From positions 1-35,855 of the forward strand of contig DXEW01000032.1 of assembly GCA_019114755.1 (NCBI GenBank): a stretch of DNA of 35,855 nt, in the 5' to 3' direction. This DNA is from Candidatus Borkfalkia faecavium. Lineage in GTDB: Bacteria > Bacillota > Clostridia > Christensenellales > Borkfalkiaceae. Positions 14,121 through 27,900 of this stretch are shown here, piece by piece. The notes below the pieces were generated by a model. That model was given only the letters and a program-made list of their open reading frames with translations, was not told where the DNA came from and searched no databases. A program made the translations under genes and the position numbers. Each line of letters opens with the position of its first letter. Positions within the stretch are counted from its first letter, which is position 1.

Positions 14121-15548
14121 TTACACGATATACTTGTCTTCGGCGGCGGGGGCGCTGTCCAGCTCGGCACGCTTGGCCTCGTATCCCTTTTTGCCGAGGA
14201 GCGCAAAGGTCGCCTGCTTGCCTGCCTCCACGCCCGGCTGGTTGAAGGTGTCGATGTTGAACATGGCGCCGGCATACGCCGTCTGCAATTCAAACAGGTA
14301 CATCAATTCGCCCAGGGTGAATTCGTTGACTTCGGGCAGCCAAACGGTATAGCTCTGGCGGCCTGCCTTGGCGAGCGCGTACGCCGTGGCCTTGTTTTCG
14401 GCGGCGATCAGCTCGTTCATCGTATGCCCGCCGAGGAAGGAGACGTCGGGGATGTCTTCACAGCCGTGCGGGATGGGGAACTCTTCGCGGTAGTTTTTGA
14501 CGGAGAGGAAGGTGACCACCTTGTCGAACGGGCCTTCGGTATACAGCTGCACCTGCGAGTGCTGGTCGGTGACGCCCAGCGACTTGACGGGCGTCTGCCC
14601 CACGTTGCAGGGCTTGCCGTCTAAGGTGACGTTTTTGCCCAGGCTCTCCGCCCACAGCTGGCAGTACCAGTCTGACATGGTCTTCAGGCTGTCGGCATAC
14701 GGCATCATCACGCCGACGTTTTTGCCGCGATTCATCGCCATCACCTGCAGTACGGCGCAGGCGAGGGCGGGGTTTTTGGCGATGGAAGGCTTATTGCACA
14801 CGCCGTCCATATACGCGGCGCCCGCGAGCATCGCCTTGATATCCAGCCCCAGCACCGCCGCGGGCAGAAGGCCGACGGGGCACAGCTCCGAGAACCTGCC
14901 GCCGACGCCGTCGGGGATGTAGAAGGTCTTATAGTTATGCTGTTTGGCGAGCTTGATGAGGTTGCCCTTGGCGTGGTCGGTGGTGGCGATGATGTTCTCG
15001 TTCGCCTTTTCGCCGAGGACTTTGTTCAAAATGTCGCTGATGATGAGGTACTGCGCCATCGTCTCGCTGGTGGCGCCCGACTTGGTGATGACGTTGAAGC
15101 AGGTCTTTTCCGGCTCGATGACGTCGAGCAACGCCTTCATGCGCTCGGGGTCGACGTTGTCTTCCACATAAAATTTAGGGCCGCGGCGCTTGGAGGGCGC
15201 GAGGTCGTTGTAATGCAGGTGGCACAGGGCGTTGAACACGGCGATGGGGCCGAGCGCGCTGCCGCCGATGCCCAGCACGACGAAGTATTTGAACTTGCGG
15301 CGCACCTCTTTGGCGGTGGCGATGATGTCTTCGACGATCTCTTTCTGGTTGTACGGGAGCTCCGTCCAGCCCATCATGCCCTTGCCGCGGTGCTCGGCAA
15401 CGTAGTTGAACGCCTGCGCGGCGCTCTCCTTCATCTCTGCCAGTTCGGAATCTTTGAAGCCGTCGCTGCCGATGAATTTCTTCATCATGTAGTTGTAATC
15501 GACGGTCAGGCGCATGCTGGAGCGCCACTCTTTGTTCCTCGTATTCAT
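14121..15548 (-). CDS. pgi: Glucose-6-phosphate isomerase
   Basis: The 475-residue cytoplasmic enzyme interconverts glucose 6-phosphate and fructose 6-phosphate in glycolysis and gluconeogenesis. The sugar-isomerase fold shows VVLGIGGSALGPIAVFNAL and, further on, FNVITKSGATSETMAQYLI, the phosphate-binding SIS block. GGRFSELCPVGLLPAA and the C-terminal QPGVEAGKQATFALLG are also typical of the bacterial form. Length fits. ATG at 15548 follows GGAGG by seven bases. It has its own promoter and terminator, so it is a single-gene unit. Confidence 0.96.
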   Translation of the reverse strand: MNTRNKEWRSSMRLTVDYNYMMKKFIGSDGFKDSELAEMKESAAQAFNYVAEHRGKGMMGWTELPYNQKEIVEDIIATAKEVRRKFKYFVVLGIGGSALGPIAVFNALCHLHYNDLAPSKRRGPKFYVEDNVDPERMKALLDVIEPEKTCFNVITKSGATSETMAQYLIISDILNKVLGEKANENIIATTDHAKGNLIKLAKQHNYKTFYIPDGVGGRFSELCPVGLLPAAVLGLDIKAMLAGAAYMDGVCNKPSIAKNPALACAVLQVMAMNRGKNVGVMMPYADSLKTMSDWYCQLWAESLGKNVTLDGKPCNVGQTPVKSLGVTDQHSQVQLYTEGPFDKVVTFLSVKNYREEFPIPHGCEDIPDVSFLGGHTMNELIAAENKATAYALAKAGRQSYTVWLPEVNEFTLGELMYLFELQTAYAGAMFNIDTFNQPGVEAGKQATFALLGKKGYEAKRAELDSAPAAEDKYIV

Positions 15549-15612
15549 GAAAAAACCTCCGCCATAAATTTCTGTTTGAGGGTGAAGAGATATACACTTT
15601 TCACCGCCTTTT

Positions 15613-15641
15613 ATTGTAAATCAAAACGCGCCGTATGTCAA
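15613..15641 (-). promoter_or_regulatory. Promoter of pgi
   Basis: On the minus strand, consensus TTGACA (15641-15636), a 17-bp spacer, and TACAAT (15618-15613). It is one of the strongest promoters in the window and gives a leader of about 60 nt. Confidence 0.85.
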
Positions 15642-15856
15642 CACTTGAATAAAAATTCAGAAAATATTTTATCATTTTTTCAATATTTTGTGCAGAATGG
15701 ATAGCATACCGCGCCCAAAACGGGCACGCCCTGCGCAAAACGGCCGCATGGCTGCTTTCGCGGGGAGAGGGCGGCGCAATGCAGATGCAAGACGCCGCCG
15801 CATTGATCGGAAAAGCCCCGCTTTACGCGGATAAAACCGCGCGCCCTGCACGGACA
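15642..15856. other. Spacer between the giant gene and the pgi promoter
   Basis: No gene is supported here. An AT-rich patch (15642-15710) adjoins a GC-rich part with several short stems, such as CCGCG-TAAA-GCGG followed by CTTTT on the minus strand near 15816-15838. These may help end transcription of the giant gene. Confidence 0.4.
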
Positions 15857-15884
15857 GAGCCGCGCGCCTTACGGCGCGCGGCTC
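15857..15884 (-). terminator. Strong stem-loop after the giant gene
   Basis: GAGCCGCGCGCC and GGCGCGCGGCTC form a 12-bp perfect stem with a GTAA loop (minus strand), 20 bp after the stop. No T run follows, so it may stabilise the message end or act as an imperfect terminator. Confidence 0.5.
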
Positions 15885-15903
15885 CCCCTTTGCCTTATTG
15901 CGC

Positions 15904-18900
15904 TCATTCGGCCGAGGCGGAGTTTTCGTCTCCGCCGGCTGCCTGCGCGTTTTCTGCCTGTAAATTTTCATCCTGCGCGGCCGCCGCGGCTGCCTGCGCG
16001 GCTTCTTCGGCGCGTTCTGCCTTGGCGGCGTCTTTGCGCCACAGTACCAGCAAGACGACGTCGGCAACGAGGAGCACCGCCGCCGCCACCGCCAGCGCCG
16101 CGATCAGCGAGATCTGCCACACGGGCACCGCAAACAGCAGCCCCGCGGGCGCGAGCGCGTAATTTTGGCGCTCGTCTGCCGCGCCGTCCGCCCCGCTCTC
16201 CGCGCTCTTCTCCGCTGCGGCGATGCGCGCGCGGGCGTCGTGATCCTTTTTGGCAAACACGACGAGCAGCGCGATGAGGATGAGCAAGAGGATAAAGAGC
16301 AGGATGATCAGCCACAGCAGCGAGTGCATGGCGAGCGTCACTTCCCACGCCAGGGCGATGTCGCCTGCGATCTGTTCGCCCTCGGCGAGGTCTGCCCAGC
16401 CGTAGTTGTAGATGTCTTTGAGGGAAACTTGCAGCACATAGGTGCCTTCGGCGTCCGCCGCCAGCAGCAGCTGCTGCCCTTCCATGACGAGCTGCGTGCC
16501 CTCTTCCGCCGTGAAGTCCATCAGCGCGCCGTCGTAACCGGTGACGGCGATGCGCACTTCTTCCCCGTCGTACACGGAAGAGGCGGTGCGCCCGCCCGTA
16601 TCACCCAAAGTGGGCGCGGCGACGAGCCTGCGGGCCACGGTGAAGGATGCTTCCGCTTCAAACGAAGCGTACCCTGCGGCGGAGATGTGCGCCGTCACCT
16701 TGTAGCTGCCCGCCTTGGAAGGCGCGGTGTCGCTGTTCCAGGCGGTGCCGTCGTTGGCGGTGCCGCTGTAGCGGTAAGAAACTTCTGCCCCTGCGGGCGC
16801 GCCCGTGAGCACGGGACTGTTGGGCGCCTCGCCGTACGTCCAGCCTTCGATGGTAAGGCGGACGGAATCGGGCGCGAGTGTGCCTTGGGTGATGGAGAAA
16901 CTGTCGGAAGCGCTGCCGCCCTGATAGTTCGCCGTCTGGGCAAAGGTGACGGTGAGCGTGTAGCTGCCGACCTGCGTGGGCGGCTGGCTGCCGCTGTAGC
17001 CTTCGCCCGCGTAGCGCACGGAGGTGATGGTATCGCGCATGGAAGCGGGAGACACGGTGTAGCCGTTGGGGCTTTCGCCGAACGCCCAGCCTTCGATGGA
17101 AACGGACACATGCAGCGCCGCCCGCGCCACGGTGAAGGAAGTGCTCGCGCTGCCGCCGAGGTAGTTTTCCGTTTCGGCGACGGTGACGGTGAGGGTGTAG
17201 CTGCCGGCCTCTGTGGGAGCCTGCCCGCCGCTATACGCCGCGCCCGCGTTGGTGGTGCCGCCGTACACAGCTTCGATGGCGCCGCCGCCCGGGTTGCCCG
17301 TCACGGTGTAGCCGTTTGCGCTCTGGCCGTACGTCCAGCCATGGATGCTGACGGCGGGCGAGATGGCCGCCTTGGCGACGGTGATGGTCACCTCGGCGTG
17401 CGCCGCCTTGTAGTTGCAGCTCGCCGCGGCGTCGACGGAGACGACTTTGCCGTCGCCCTCGGAAACCGTCGTAAATGTGTTATTGGAATAGACGAGCGCC
17501 GATTCGCCGTGGCTGAGCACCGCGCCGCCCTCGACGCGCTGCAGCGCGCCCGTGTAGGTGTACTGCGTCTGCACGCCGGAAACGTCGATGAACGCCTCCG
17601 CCCGCTCGATGGTCATTTCGACGGTGATATTAGCGTTGGAAACGTCGTAGTCCTGCGTGTCGATGCGCACGCCGACGGTATAGCTGCCCGCGTTGACGGG
17701 AGCCTGCGCCGAGGCGTATGCGTTGCCCGCGTTGTCCTTCCCTTCATACCAAAGGGTGATGCCCGCGGGAACAGCGATCTCGCCGCCGCCCACTTCTTTG
17801 GCGATGAGCACCGCCGCCTTGGGCGCGCCGCTGTACACGAGGTCGGCAGGCAGTTCGATGGAGAGCTCGATCGCCCGTTCGCGAATGGTATAGGTGCCGC
17901 CGACGAGGGTGAGGGCGTAGTTTTCCGCCCCTTCGCCCGTGACGGATATGTAGATGTCGTATGCGCCCGCGGCCGTGCCGGGAACGCGCGAGAGGGAGAC
18001 CTCTACCCTGCCCGCCGCCTCGTCTGCGGCAAACACTTCTGCCGCCTCCGAAGGAGCGAGGGTATAGGTGAGCGTCTGCTCCGCCGCACCCAGCGCCGCG
18101 GAAATGTCGTCCGCGGTGACGGTAACGGGCAGTTTGGCGATAAAGATCTGCGCCGTGGTGTTGGAAAGTTCGTAGTTTTTCAGCTCTGCACCGATGACGG
18201 CTGCAACGGTATAGGTGCCGAAATCCTGCAATGCCTGCGGCTGAACGGACAGGACGATCTCTTCGCCGCCGACGCCGATAAAGCTCGGCTGCACGGAAGC
18301 GCTCTGATCCTCTCCGTTATAGGTGAAGGAGGTCTGCCCCCAGTTCACCGCTGCCGCGAACTTGCGCACGGTGTACTCTTTCTGCGCGCCCGCGACATCG
18401 CCGCCCGCGAGCATATAGTTTGCAAGGTCGACCGCAGCGCCGCTTTGATCGCTTGCGCCCGCGACGGTGAAGGTGTATTCGCCCGCGTCGGTCATTTCAT
18501 CCGCGCCTTCGAGGGCGAGGTCGATATGGCTGTTGCCTGCGCCGATGAAGTACGCCCAGACGTCGCCGCTGTGGTCCTGCTTATCGTAGGTGAAGTCGTC
18601 TTCCGCCCAGCGGATGGTGACGGTATACGGCTCGATGACGAGCGTGCCCGTCAGTTCGTAAGCGGTCTCGCCGCCCGCAAAGGTGTAGTTTGCGCCTGCG
18701 GTGAGGGTTGCGGTCATGGTGTAGGTGCCCGCATCCGCCTCTGCCGCGCTCAGCGCATAGGCGACCGTGCCCGTCGCGCCCAGCGCGCCGCCGCCGATGC
18801 TGCCGCCCGCAGCGGCGCTGCCGTTTACGGTGAGCACGAGGCCGTGCGCCTGCCCGTCGTAGGTGAGGGTCATATCCGCAAAGGCGAGGCCGCTCACGTC

Positions 18901-21900
18901 GTAGACGCCCGGCTGTACGGTAAATTCATGATACTCGGAATATGCGGCGGGGAAGTTGTCGCTGGCGGCTTCGGCGCGCACGCGGTAGTCGCCCGCGTTC
19001 CATACGCTGCCCGTGAACTCGACCCAGCTGCCGCTTTCATCTTTGACTTCAAACAGATAGGTGATATTGACGGAGATCTCGGTGCCGCCGATGGCAGCGA
19101 CGGAACCGCCCGCCGTGACGCTCGCCGCCGTCTCGCCCCAATGGGTGATGCTGACCTGCGGCAGGCTGACGGAGATATCTTCCGCCAGCGCCTCGACGAT
19201 GCGCCAGGTGCGGTCCGTCGTCATGTTGCCGTAGCCCGCCGCGCTCGACTGCCAGAGATAGTTGACGTTGCCGATGATGAGGGTGACGCGGTAGCCGCCC
19301 ACTTCCGTGCCGCTCTCCGCCGCGACGGAATAATCGAACAGGTCATACGCGCTGCCCGTGCCGGTAAAGCGGGTATCCTCTTTGGTGAGCGTCTGCGCCT
19401 GCCCGGTGTACGGCAGGTCGTCGATCTCGACCAGGCCGGGGTCAACGAGCATAGGGCTGACCTTATAGATATACGAAACGTCGCCCGCCAGCACATAGTT
19501 GCCGCCCTGCAGCGATACGGTGACAGTATAGCTGCCCGCGTGCATCTCGTTCGTCAGCGTGCCATCCGCGGTCCAGCCGTCGTCGGCGGTGCCGGTATAG
19601 GTGTAGAGGAAGTTGAGCACATCGATCGTTTCGCCATTGACCAAACCGTCAACGGCAGTTACCGCTGCGGATTCAAACACATCGTCTCCGAAGGCCGCGC
19701 CGGGGCTGTCAAAGCCCGTGATCGTAATTTCTTTGGGAACGATCTCCAGCGTGCCCGTCTGGATGCGGGTCACGTCGTAGTTCTGCAAATTCTCTGCGCC
19801 CGTCACCGTGACGATATAGCTGCCGACGTTCCATGCGGACGGTTCATTGCCGTCTGCATCCAGCAGCGCGAACATCATATTGGCTTCCCAATCTGCTTTG
19901 TCGTGCACTTCGATGAAGTCGTCGCGCAGGTCGTCGCCGTCTATGTCGTACACGGCTACTTTGCCGAAGCCGTATTCGGTAGGTGTCGGCCGCTGACCGT
20001 CATAGGTATGGGCGCCCGTCGCCTCCCCTACGACGATGTAGACGGAGAGCTTGTCGATATAGAAGGTCTCGCTGAAGGTGCCGGACAGCGTATAGTTTTT
20101 GGCGTTTTCATCGCCCGCCTTAAAGCCCTCCACCGTGAAGGTGTAGCCGCCTTCTTGATAGTTTTTGAACTCCTGCACGCCGACTTGCAGCTCGTGGATG
20201 CTGCCGCCGAGGCCGTAGTACGCCTTGACGACGTCAAACTGATCTTCACCGTTATAGGTATAATGCCTTTGCACCGTCCAGGTGACACCCGAAATGACGG
20301 CTTTGTCGATGGTGTACTTCTGCGTGAGCGCGTTGCCGCCCGCGGCGAAGGTATAGTTGTCCGCATGGCTGCCCGTCAGCGCAAAAGTCGCCGTCACGGT
20401 ATGTGCGCCCGCGTCCGTGCCGTTGCCTGCGGTCACTTCGTAACCGACGAGGCGCACGCCGCTCGGCAAGTTGCCGGCGTCTTCGAGGCGGGGATACTGC
20501 ACCTGCCCGTTGTAGACGTATTCGCCGACGGCGAATTGGATATCATCTATATAGTTATGAATATCAAACTCCGCCTTTGCAATGGTCCAGGTGAGGACGG
20601 TCTTTGCCGTATCGGGGCCGTCTTTCCATTCGTAGTTGTCGGGATCTTTGATGCCCAGCGTTATCTCGTATGTGCCGGCATTTTCGGCGTAGAGATACGA
20701 ACTGCCCCCTTCCGGATAATACGCCGCGCCCACGGTAGCGCCTTCAAAGCTCATGGTGACGGGATCGAACCCTGCCAAAAGCTGCTTGGTGACGTCGGGA
20801 TCGTACTCCGTTTGGATAAAGTCTGTGCCGCTGCTGCCGATGGTCGGGCGGGCAAGCTGCGCCTTGGCGATGACCCAGCTGAATTCTTCGTTCCACGAAG
20901 ACGCCCACTCGTAGTTGTCGGCATCCGCCAGTACATACGCGGCGGTGTAGCTGCCGGCATTGATGGCGCGGTTGCCCGTGACGGTAAACACCGTTTCCGT
21001 ACTGCCGTTTGCAAGTTTCACCAAAGCCGCCGTGCAGGTGGTTTCGTCCGCCCAATCATACGCGCCGATCTCTGCCTTGTACGTCTTGACGCCGCCGTCG
21101 TATGTAAACGAACTTTCAGCGCCCGCCTCAGGCACCGCCACTTGGAACTTTTCGATGGTGAATTTGGCGTACGCCTCGCCCATGGCGTAGGTGTCGTCGC
21201 CCGTCACCAGCACGCGCACCCAGTAGGTGCCCGCCTGCGTCGGCAGCGTGCCCATGACGTAAGAGAGCCCGTTTGCCGTATCTTCCGTGGCAGCGCCGTC
21301 GTCATAGGCGTAGGCGATCTGCACGTTGGAATTGTCGTCTCCCGGAACATGCGTCGCGGTGATGACGATCCGATCCGCAGCCCCCGCGCTTTCGCCGGGC
21401 AGGGCGACGGTGACGACGTCGCCGTACGTCCAGCCGTCTGCCGTGATCGTAACTTCGTTATTTGCCAGCGCCACGCTAAAGCTGACGCGGCACAGCTCTT
21501 CGTTGGAAGAAAGCGGGTTCATCCAGGCATAGTTGGCGCCGTCGCTCAATGCCAGCGTCACGTAGAAGGTGCCCGCAGTCGTATCGGCAAAAGTGACTTG
21601 CAGCGTCTTGTCTTGGCTGCTCACCGTGCCGAGCGTCAGTTCGGGCGCATACTCGTTGAGGCTCATCAACGCCGTGTCGTAGCCCGTCAGCGTGTTTTGC
21701 GTGGTGCCGAGGGGCACGTTCCGCTCTACCCAGCCGACCGTCAACACATGCTTGGAAACGACCAGCTGATGATGATCGGTAAGCGCTGTATAGTTCTTGG
21801 TGCCCGCCACCTCTACCTTGACGTAATAGGTGCCGGCGGGGGTATCGTTATTGAAGAAATCTTTCGCCTTTTCGTCGCCGTATACATACGGGTCGTCTTC

Positions 21901-24900
21901 CGTGCCGCTGCCGCTGCGGGAGCCGTAGTAGGTATAGCTCACCGTGCCGAACTCCGCCGCTGCGGGCGTGAAGCGGGAGCCTGTTTCCAGCCCGTCAAAG
22001 GCGAGGTTGATATTGCCGCCGCTTTCCGTGCCCTTGTATGCCCAGCCTGTATGTTCATAATGCTCCGTCCAGCCGTTTTCCGCCTTGGCGATGGTCACGG
22101 TGAAAGTGCCCGCCTTTGCCGCATAGCTCGTGACGGACGGCAGATAGACTTTGTACCAGACGGTATAGGCGCTGCCGGCGTCGTCTTTGACATCCGTCAA
22201 AGAGGTGATGGCGTCGCCGTTTTCGTCATTCAGACGGAACTCCCAAAGGAAGGGGTTGCCGTCCGTCCAATCGGCATTGACGGCGTAGGCGCCGAGCCCC
22301 AGCGTATTTGCCAGATCACCCAGACTTCCGTTCGGACCGTATTGCGCATCGCCCGTCAACAGCAAATAGTACGGCTCGCCGGTATATGTGACCGTGGCGC
22401 CGTCGTTTTTGACCTCGACCCGAATGCCGTCTGCGCTGACGACGATCTCGAACAGGCCTGCGTCGCCCGTGCCATTATAATCTTGAGAACCTATAAAGGT
22501 GATAGCGTAGTTATTATTCTCCGCCTTGCCGACGATGAAGTACTCGCCTGCGGGCGTTGTCGTACCGCGCGTGACCTCGTTTTTATCCGCATCGTAGACG
22601 GCGAGCGAATATACCTCTGTATCGCCGTTTACGATCGCCTCGCCCGTACCGCTCGCCAAAGCCGCGGTCGCCGTCAGCTGCGTATTAGCGACGGCGTCCG
22701 TGCCGTACACGATATCCGTCTTGTCGGCTATCGTCACGGCGATCGCGCGCTGCCCGACGGTCAGGCCGGCGGTGTCGGTAAAGGTGAAGGTGTAGTTGCC
22801 GACGCGAAGGGTGCCCGCCGCCGTATTGCCGAGCTGCATCTGCATGGTAAAGGCGCTGCCCGCTGCGGACGTCACGCTGTAACCTTCGGCGATGACGGCA
22901 AATTGCGTTTCGCCCAAAACGGACGCGAACGATTCGCCGTCTGCAAAGGCACTGCCCGACGTCCCTGCCGTGCCGCGGGCAAAGGTCACCGCATTTGCTG
23001 CGGCGGCAAAGTCGAACTGTGTGCCGTAGGTGGCGGTATATTCGTCTTGCGCAAATTCGATGGTCACCGCGCGGGAGTTGACGGTATACACGCCGTGGTT
23101 TGCCGACCCTGTGCCGCGGAAAGTGACGTCATAGTTGGCGTCGATGGCGTCGCCCTCTTCCGTGTCAGATCCAAAAATGTTATGACTGCCCACGGCGAGA
23201 TGGCCGCCCGTGTAGTCTTGGATATACAAATTGTACGGCTTAGCATCGCCGGGAACGATGGCGTCCTTTCCGCCATCCGTCCAGCCCGTGACCTTGCCGA
23301 GCGTTTCCGTCGCCGTCAAAGTTTTCAGCGCGTCGCCGTATTCGCTCGTCTTGTTTTCAATCGTCACCTTGATCGGGCGGGGGGAGATGGTATATTTTTG
23401 CGTGACAACACCGGGCAAAGCGTAGTTGCCGAGCGCATTGTCATCTTCCGCAAACGAAGCCGTCAGCGTATATTCTGCCGCGTCTTTCATCTCCGCATCC
23501 GGCGTGACCGCAAGCGCTATCGCATCGCCTGCCACCGGCTGATAGGTCGCGGAAACTTTGCCGCTCTGTTCTTCGCCGTTATATACAAGCGTGATCTCTT
23601 CATTCCAGTCGATCGTGACCGTATACGGCGTTATTGTGAACGTTCTGGTCGATTCCAGCCCCTGTGTGAAGTTCGGATCGTCAGAACGGGCGATCACTTT
23701 GTAGCTGCCCACGTTGACGGGGGCGTCGCTCGTCTCTTCGCCGTAAGCCCCTTCTCCCGTCTGCCTCTGATATGTGATAGTGAAGGAGACCTCCTCCGCA
23801 TTCTCGCCCTCGCCGTACTTGCCTGTAGCGGTAAATACCTTTTTCGTGCCGTCATATTCAAGGCTGTCAGGGTCGGTCCAATCCAAATTGCCGAGGACGC
23901 GCGCGACGATCTCGTACTTGCCGGCGTTATTGGTGCCGCTGCTATAACTGAGGCTGCCGCTGAAGGTCACGGCGTAATTGTCATTGCTCGAAGAGCCCAC
24001 GATATAGTAGACGCCGACATTCGTTTTATTGTCGGGAACGATCTGCGAGCCTTCCTCGTCATATACGGCCAGAGTGAAGACGCTGTCATTGCCAAATATC
24101 GGCGTTTCCGATACCCCTGCAGCGGGCTGCGTAAATGCAACGGTGTAAGCACTTGCATAGTCCCCCGCCCCGTCGCCGTACGTCTGCTGCACATCCTCGA
24201 TCGTCACGGTGATGGCGCGCGGGGAGACGGTGAAGCTACCGCTTTGCAGCGTGACAGTATAGTTATCAAGCTGCGGCGTGCTGCAATCGAAAGCGATATA
24301 GCCGCTTTCCGTCACGCCGTCGCCCGCGTTATATGTATCACCTTCGACAACATACGCCTGATAGCTCGGCACAAACGAGCCGAAGACGCTTTCCTTCGTA
24401 TCACTGCCGAGCAGCGTATCCTCTGCCGATCCGTCGATCTGCACGGTATAGCTGTTGATCGATGTATCCGCCGTAAAATCTTCACCATAGACGACAGAAG
24501 CATCCTTCGCCGTCAGGGTGAGTTCGGCGGGGGTGATGGCGATCTGCACGCTGCCCCTCTGCGCCACATGGTTGGGCGCGGAGACGTAGTAGTAGATGGT
24601 GCCGCTGTCCGCTACGTCGCGCACGCTGCCGATCTCGCTGCCGCCGCTTGTGATGGTGCCGTCTGCATTGAACGCCGCCGTGGCAAACTTCCAAGAAATT
24701 TCTTGCCCGTTGACGGAAACAGCCGAATTGACAATGTTGCCGTAGATCGACTCGCTGCCGCCCTCTTGCAGAGGATGTTCCACGCCGTCATATGTGCGCG
24801 AAACGCTTTCGTTGACGGAAACCGTCAGCTCCGCCGCCTTGACGGTGAGGGTGGCTCCTACATAAGAAATAGTATAGTTCGGATCATAGTCTTTTTCAAC

Positions 24901-27900
24901 GATCGAGATCGTGTACTTTACAGTATCGGACGAGATCGGGTCGAACTGCTCATAATCGGTCGTCGCCGTAACGCCCCAACCTTCGGCAGAATCATTGCCC
25001 AACAGCGTATCGTAACCGAAAGTAAACTGCGTAGGCGCTTCGTCCCCGTAGGTGATCTCATACGTGCCCGTGACGCTGATCGTCAACTCAGCCCGCGCAA
25101 TGGTGTACGTCTTCGCCGCAAGGTCTTTCGAAAGCGCATAGTTGCCGCTTTCTGTGCTCGCCGTAAAGGTATAGCTGCCGGCATCGGTAAACGCATCGCC
25201 GCCCGAAGTCAACGTAAGGCTGAAGAAGGCGTCCGCAGAAGACGACTGCACATAGCTGCCGTTTTCATAGCTATACGTATAATGGCGCGCGTAGACGTCA
25301 TTGTCCGCACTTGTGCCGTAGGTATAAGCCGAACCTTTATATGTGAACGACTTCTCGCTCCATGCAATGTCATCTTCCTTCAGCGTATAGGGAGAGATGG
25401 TGAAGGGGTTGGAATATTCATCCACGATCGGCGCATAGTTGTTGCTGGACGGCGCGCTGACATCGACGATCAAACGATATGTACCCGCCGTATCCGCCAC
25501 TTCTGCGGGAACAACGGAAAGCAGATAACTTGCATCGCCGGCGTCATAACTTACTTCATAGACAGTCGTCCATTGACCGCCTTCGCCCTGCCTTTGGTAA
25601 GTATAGGTGATGGCAGAGTCGTAGTTTTCAATGACGTCTTGCAGGATCTCCGTATCGCCGGAAAGGGTGGGAACGCTCGGCGTGCCCGTGCCGTACGTCC
25701 AACCGGAGATCGTTCCGATCGTGATCTCATACGTCGTGCCGGTGATCTGATACCAAATAAACAGCCGATTGCCGGAAACAACGTCTTGCGACTGTTCTGC
25801 CTGCTTCCAGACAAAATTGTCGCCGTCTTTCAGATCGATCGCGACGTAATAGGTGCCAAAGTCGTTGGGAGCCTCTGTGCCGACCTCTGTACTCGTCGTG
25901 CCCGCCGCATAGCCTGTAATGGTGTACAAATTCTGATACGCGGAAGGCACGCTCGTATCGCCCGCATTCAGATCGACGATGTTTGCCGGGGCCTTTTTAT
26001 TTCCGTCGTATTCCAGCTGCTGCTCGCCGACATCGACGCTCACCTCTGCCTTACCGATCGTCCAAGTGAGCTCTTTTGCGTCCGTGCCGCCGCTCGCCCA
26101 AACGAAGTTTTTCGTATCGGTAAGTTCAAGGGTGAAAGTATAGGTGCCCGCTTCGGTGGCGAAGAGACAGCCGCTCTCCTGCCCGTTTGCCTGAGAGCCG
26201 TAACCGCCTTCCGCAATGCCGCTTCCGGACGCGGAAACGGTCACGTTGAACGGCGTTCCGCTTTGCAGAGCCGTACCAAAGCCGTTATAGTTATCCCATT
26301 TCCATGTTTGCTGCGTGCCGACAAATTGACCGTTATAGCTGTATACAGACGTTTTTGCCAATTCATCCGGCAGCGAGACGGCGAAGGGATCGATCGTCCA
26401 TGTGCCGACCTCTTTGCTGCGCTGCGCCGTTGCAAAGTCGTCTGCCGCGCCGTTTTCTTTATAGTTGCCCTTCCAGGCAATGGTGGCGGTATAGCTGCCG
26501 GCATCCGTACCCGCACAGCCGTTGACTACGGTGAAATATTCGTTGTCTGCAAGATCGACCGAGAGATCGTCTACTGTCAGCACGACATCGACCGCCGCAC
26601 CCGTATAGGTGTATTCCTTATCGGAAGCAAACCCCACCGTCACGCCTTTTTGCGAGATGGTGAAAGAAACGCTTTCCGACGTATCCGCATTATAATTATC
26701 CGTTTCTTGAACGGAGGCCGTCAACGTATATTGCCCTGCGTTGACGGGCTTGACCTCTGGCCACGATCCCGATTGGGAATAAGAAGTATCCGTAACGCCT
26801 GTTACCGTATATATAACGGCTGCGCCGCTGTTGTTGCCGCTGACAGAGGGCACGACTGCGCTTCCGTCGTCATACGTCCAATTCTCGACCGTGACAGATA
26901 AATCATTATTTGCTTTGTTGATGGTGAACGCAAACTCGCGCTCTGCATCGCCGCCGTCCGCCCAGACAAAGTTTGTCGTATCGGTCAAAGACAGGGTGAT
27001 GGTATAGCTGCCCGCATCCGTCAGTCTGACGGTGCCGGCGGCTGCATCGGCGGCATCGGAAATGACCGCCTCCCCTTCTTCGACGAGAACGGAGATCGGC
27101 GCGATGTTATTCTTCCCGGCCGTCCACCCGGTAAAGGTATACGTCTGCGCGCTGCCGTCATAGGTATCATTCGGGTCGCTGCCGGTGGGGACGGAAATGG
27201 CAAGCGGCGCGACGCTCCAATCTACGGAATACTCCGCCGTCGTGCTTGCCGGCTGACCGCTGCCGCCTACAACACTTTCCTTCCACTGATAGTTATCGTT
27301 CAGCGTAAAGGTGACCGTGTAATCCCCCGTGACCGTCTCGGTGTTGCCCGAAACCGTATACGCCTCAGAACTGCCGTTCCACGCCGTCAGCGTATTGCCA
27401 TAATCGTAAGTACGCTGCGTTTGGATACCGCTCGGCAGATCGACCCCCTGCCTGGCGATGGTAAATTGCGCTTCGGCGACGGTATCGCCCCACGCACCGT
27501 CTTTATATGTACCGTAATTGTCGGTATTTTCGATCGTCGCCACGACGACGTAATCGCCGGCGCCTGCCATGGCGATATCTTCGACCGGTTCTCTGCCTGT
27601 GCCCGTGAGCCGATAATATGTATGGTTCGGCTCACCGAATGAAGCGCTGAATGACGGCTCCGAAGCGGTTTCTCCATACGTCCAGCCGCTTATGTTGACG
27701 GTAAGCTCGTTTTCCGCCTTGACGATGCGGAATGTGACCGTCGTCTTTGCAAAGGCGTCGCTGTTGTCAAAATCGGCGCCGCTCAACTCTGCCGTCTTGC
27801 CTTCCCAGCGGTAATTATTTCGAGCATCCAGCTGCAATACGACATTATAATTGCCGACATCTGTGCCGACCGCGTTCGTCACGATTTTATAACGGTTATC

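Noticed and set aside
16165-26901. 3578-codon plus-strand reading frame
   Set aside because: It lies in exact register opposite the giant repeat gene, has no promoter or ribosome binding site, and its translation is Arg/Ala/Val-rich without domain features. Codon bias explains it.
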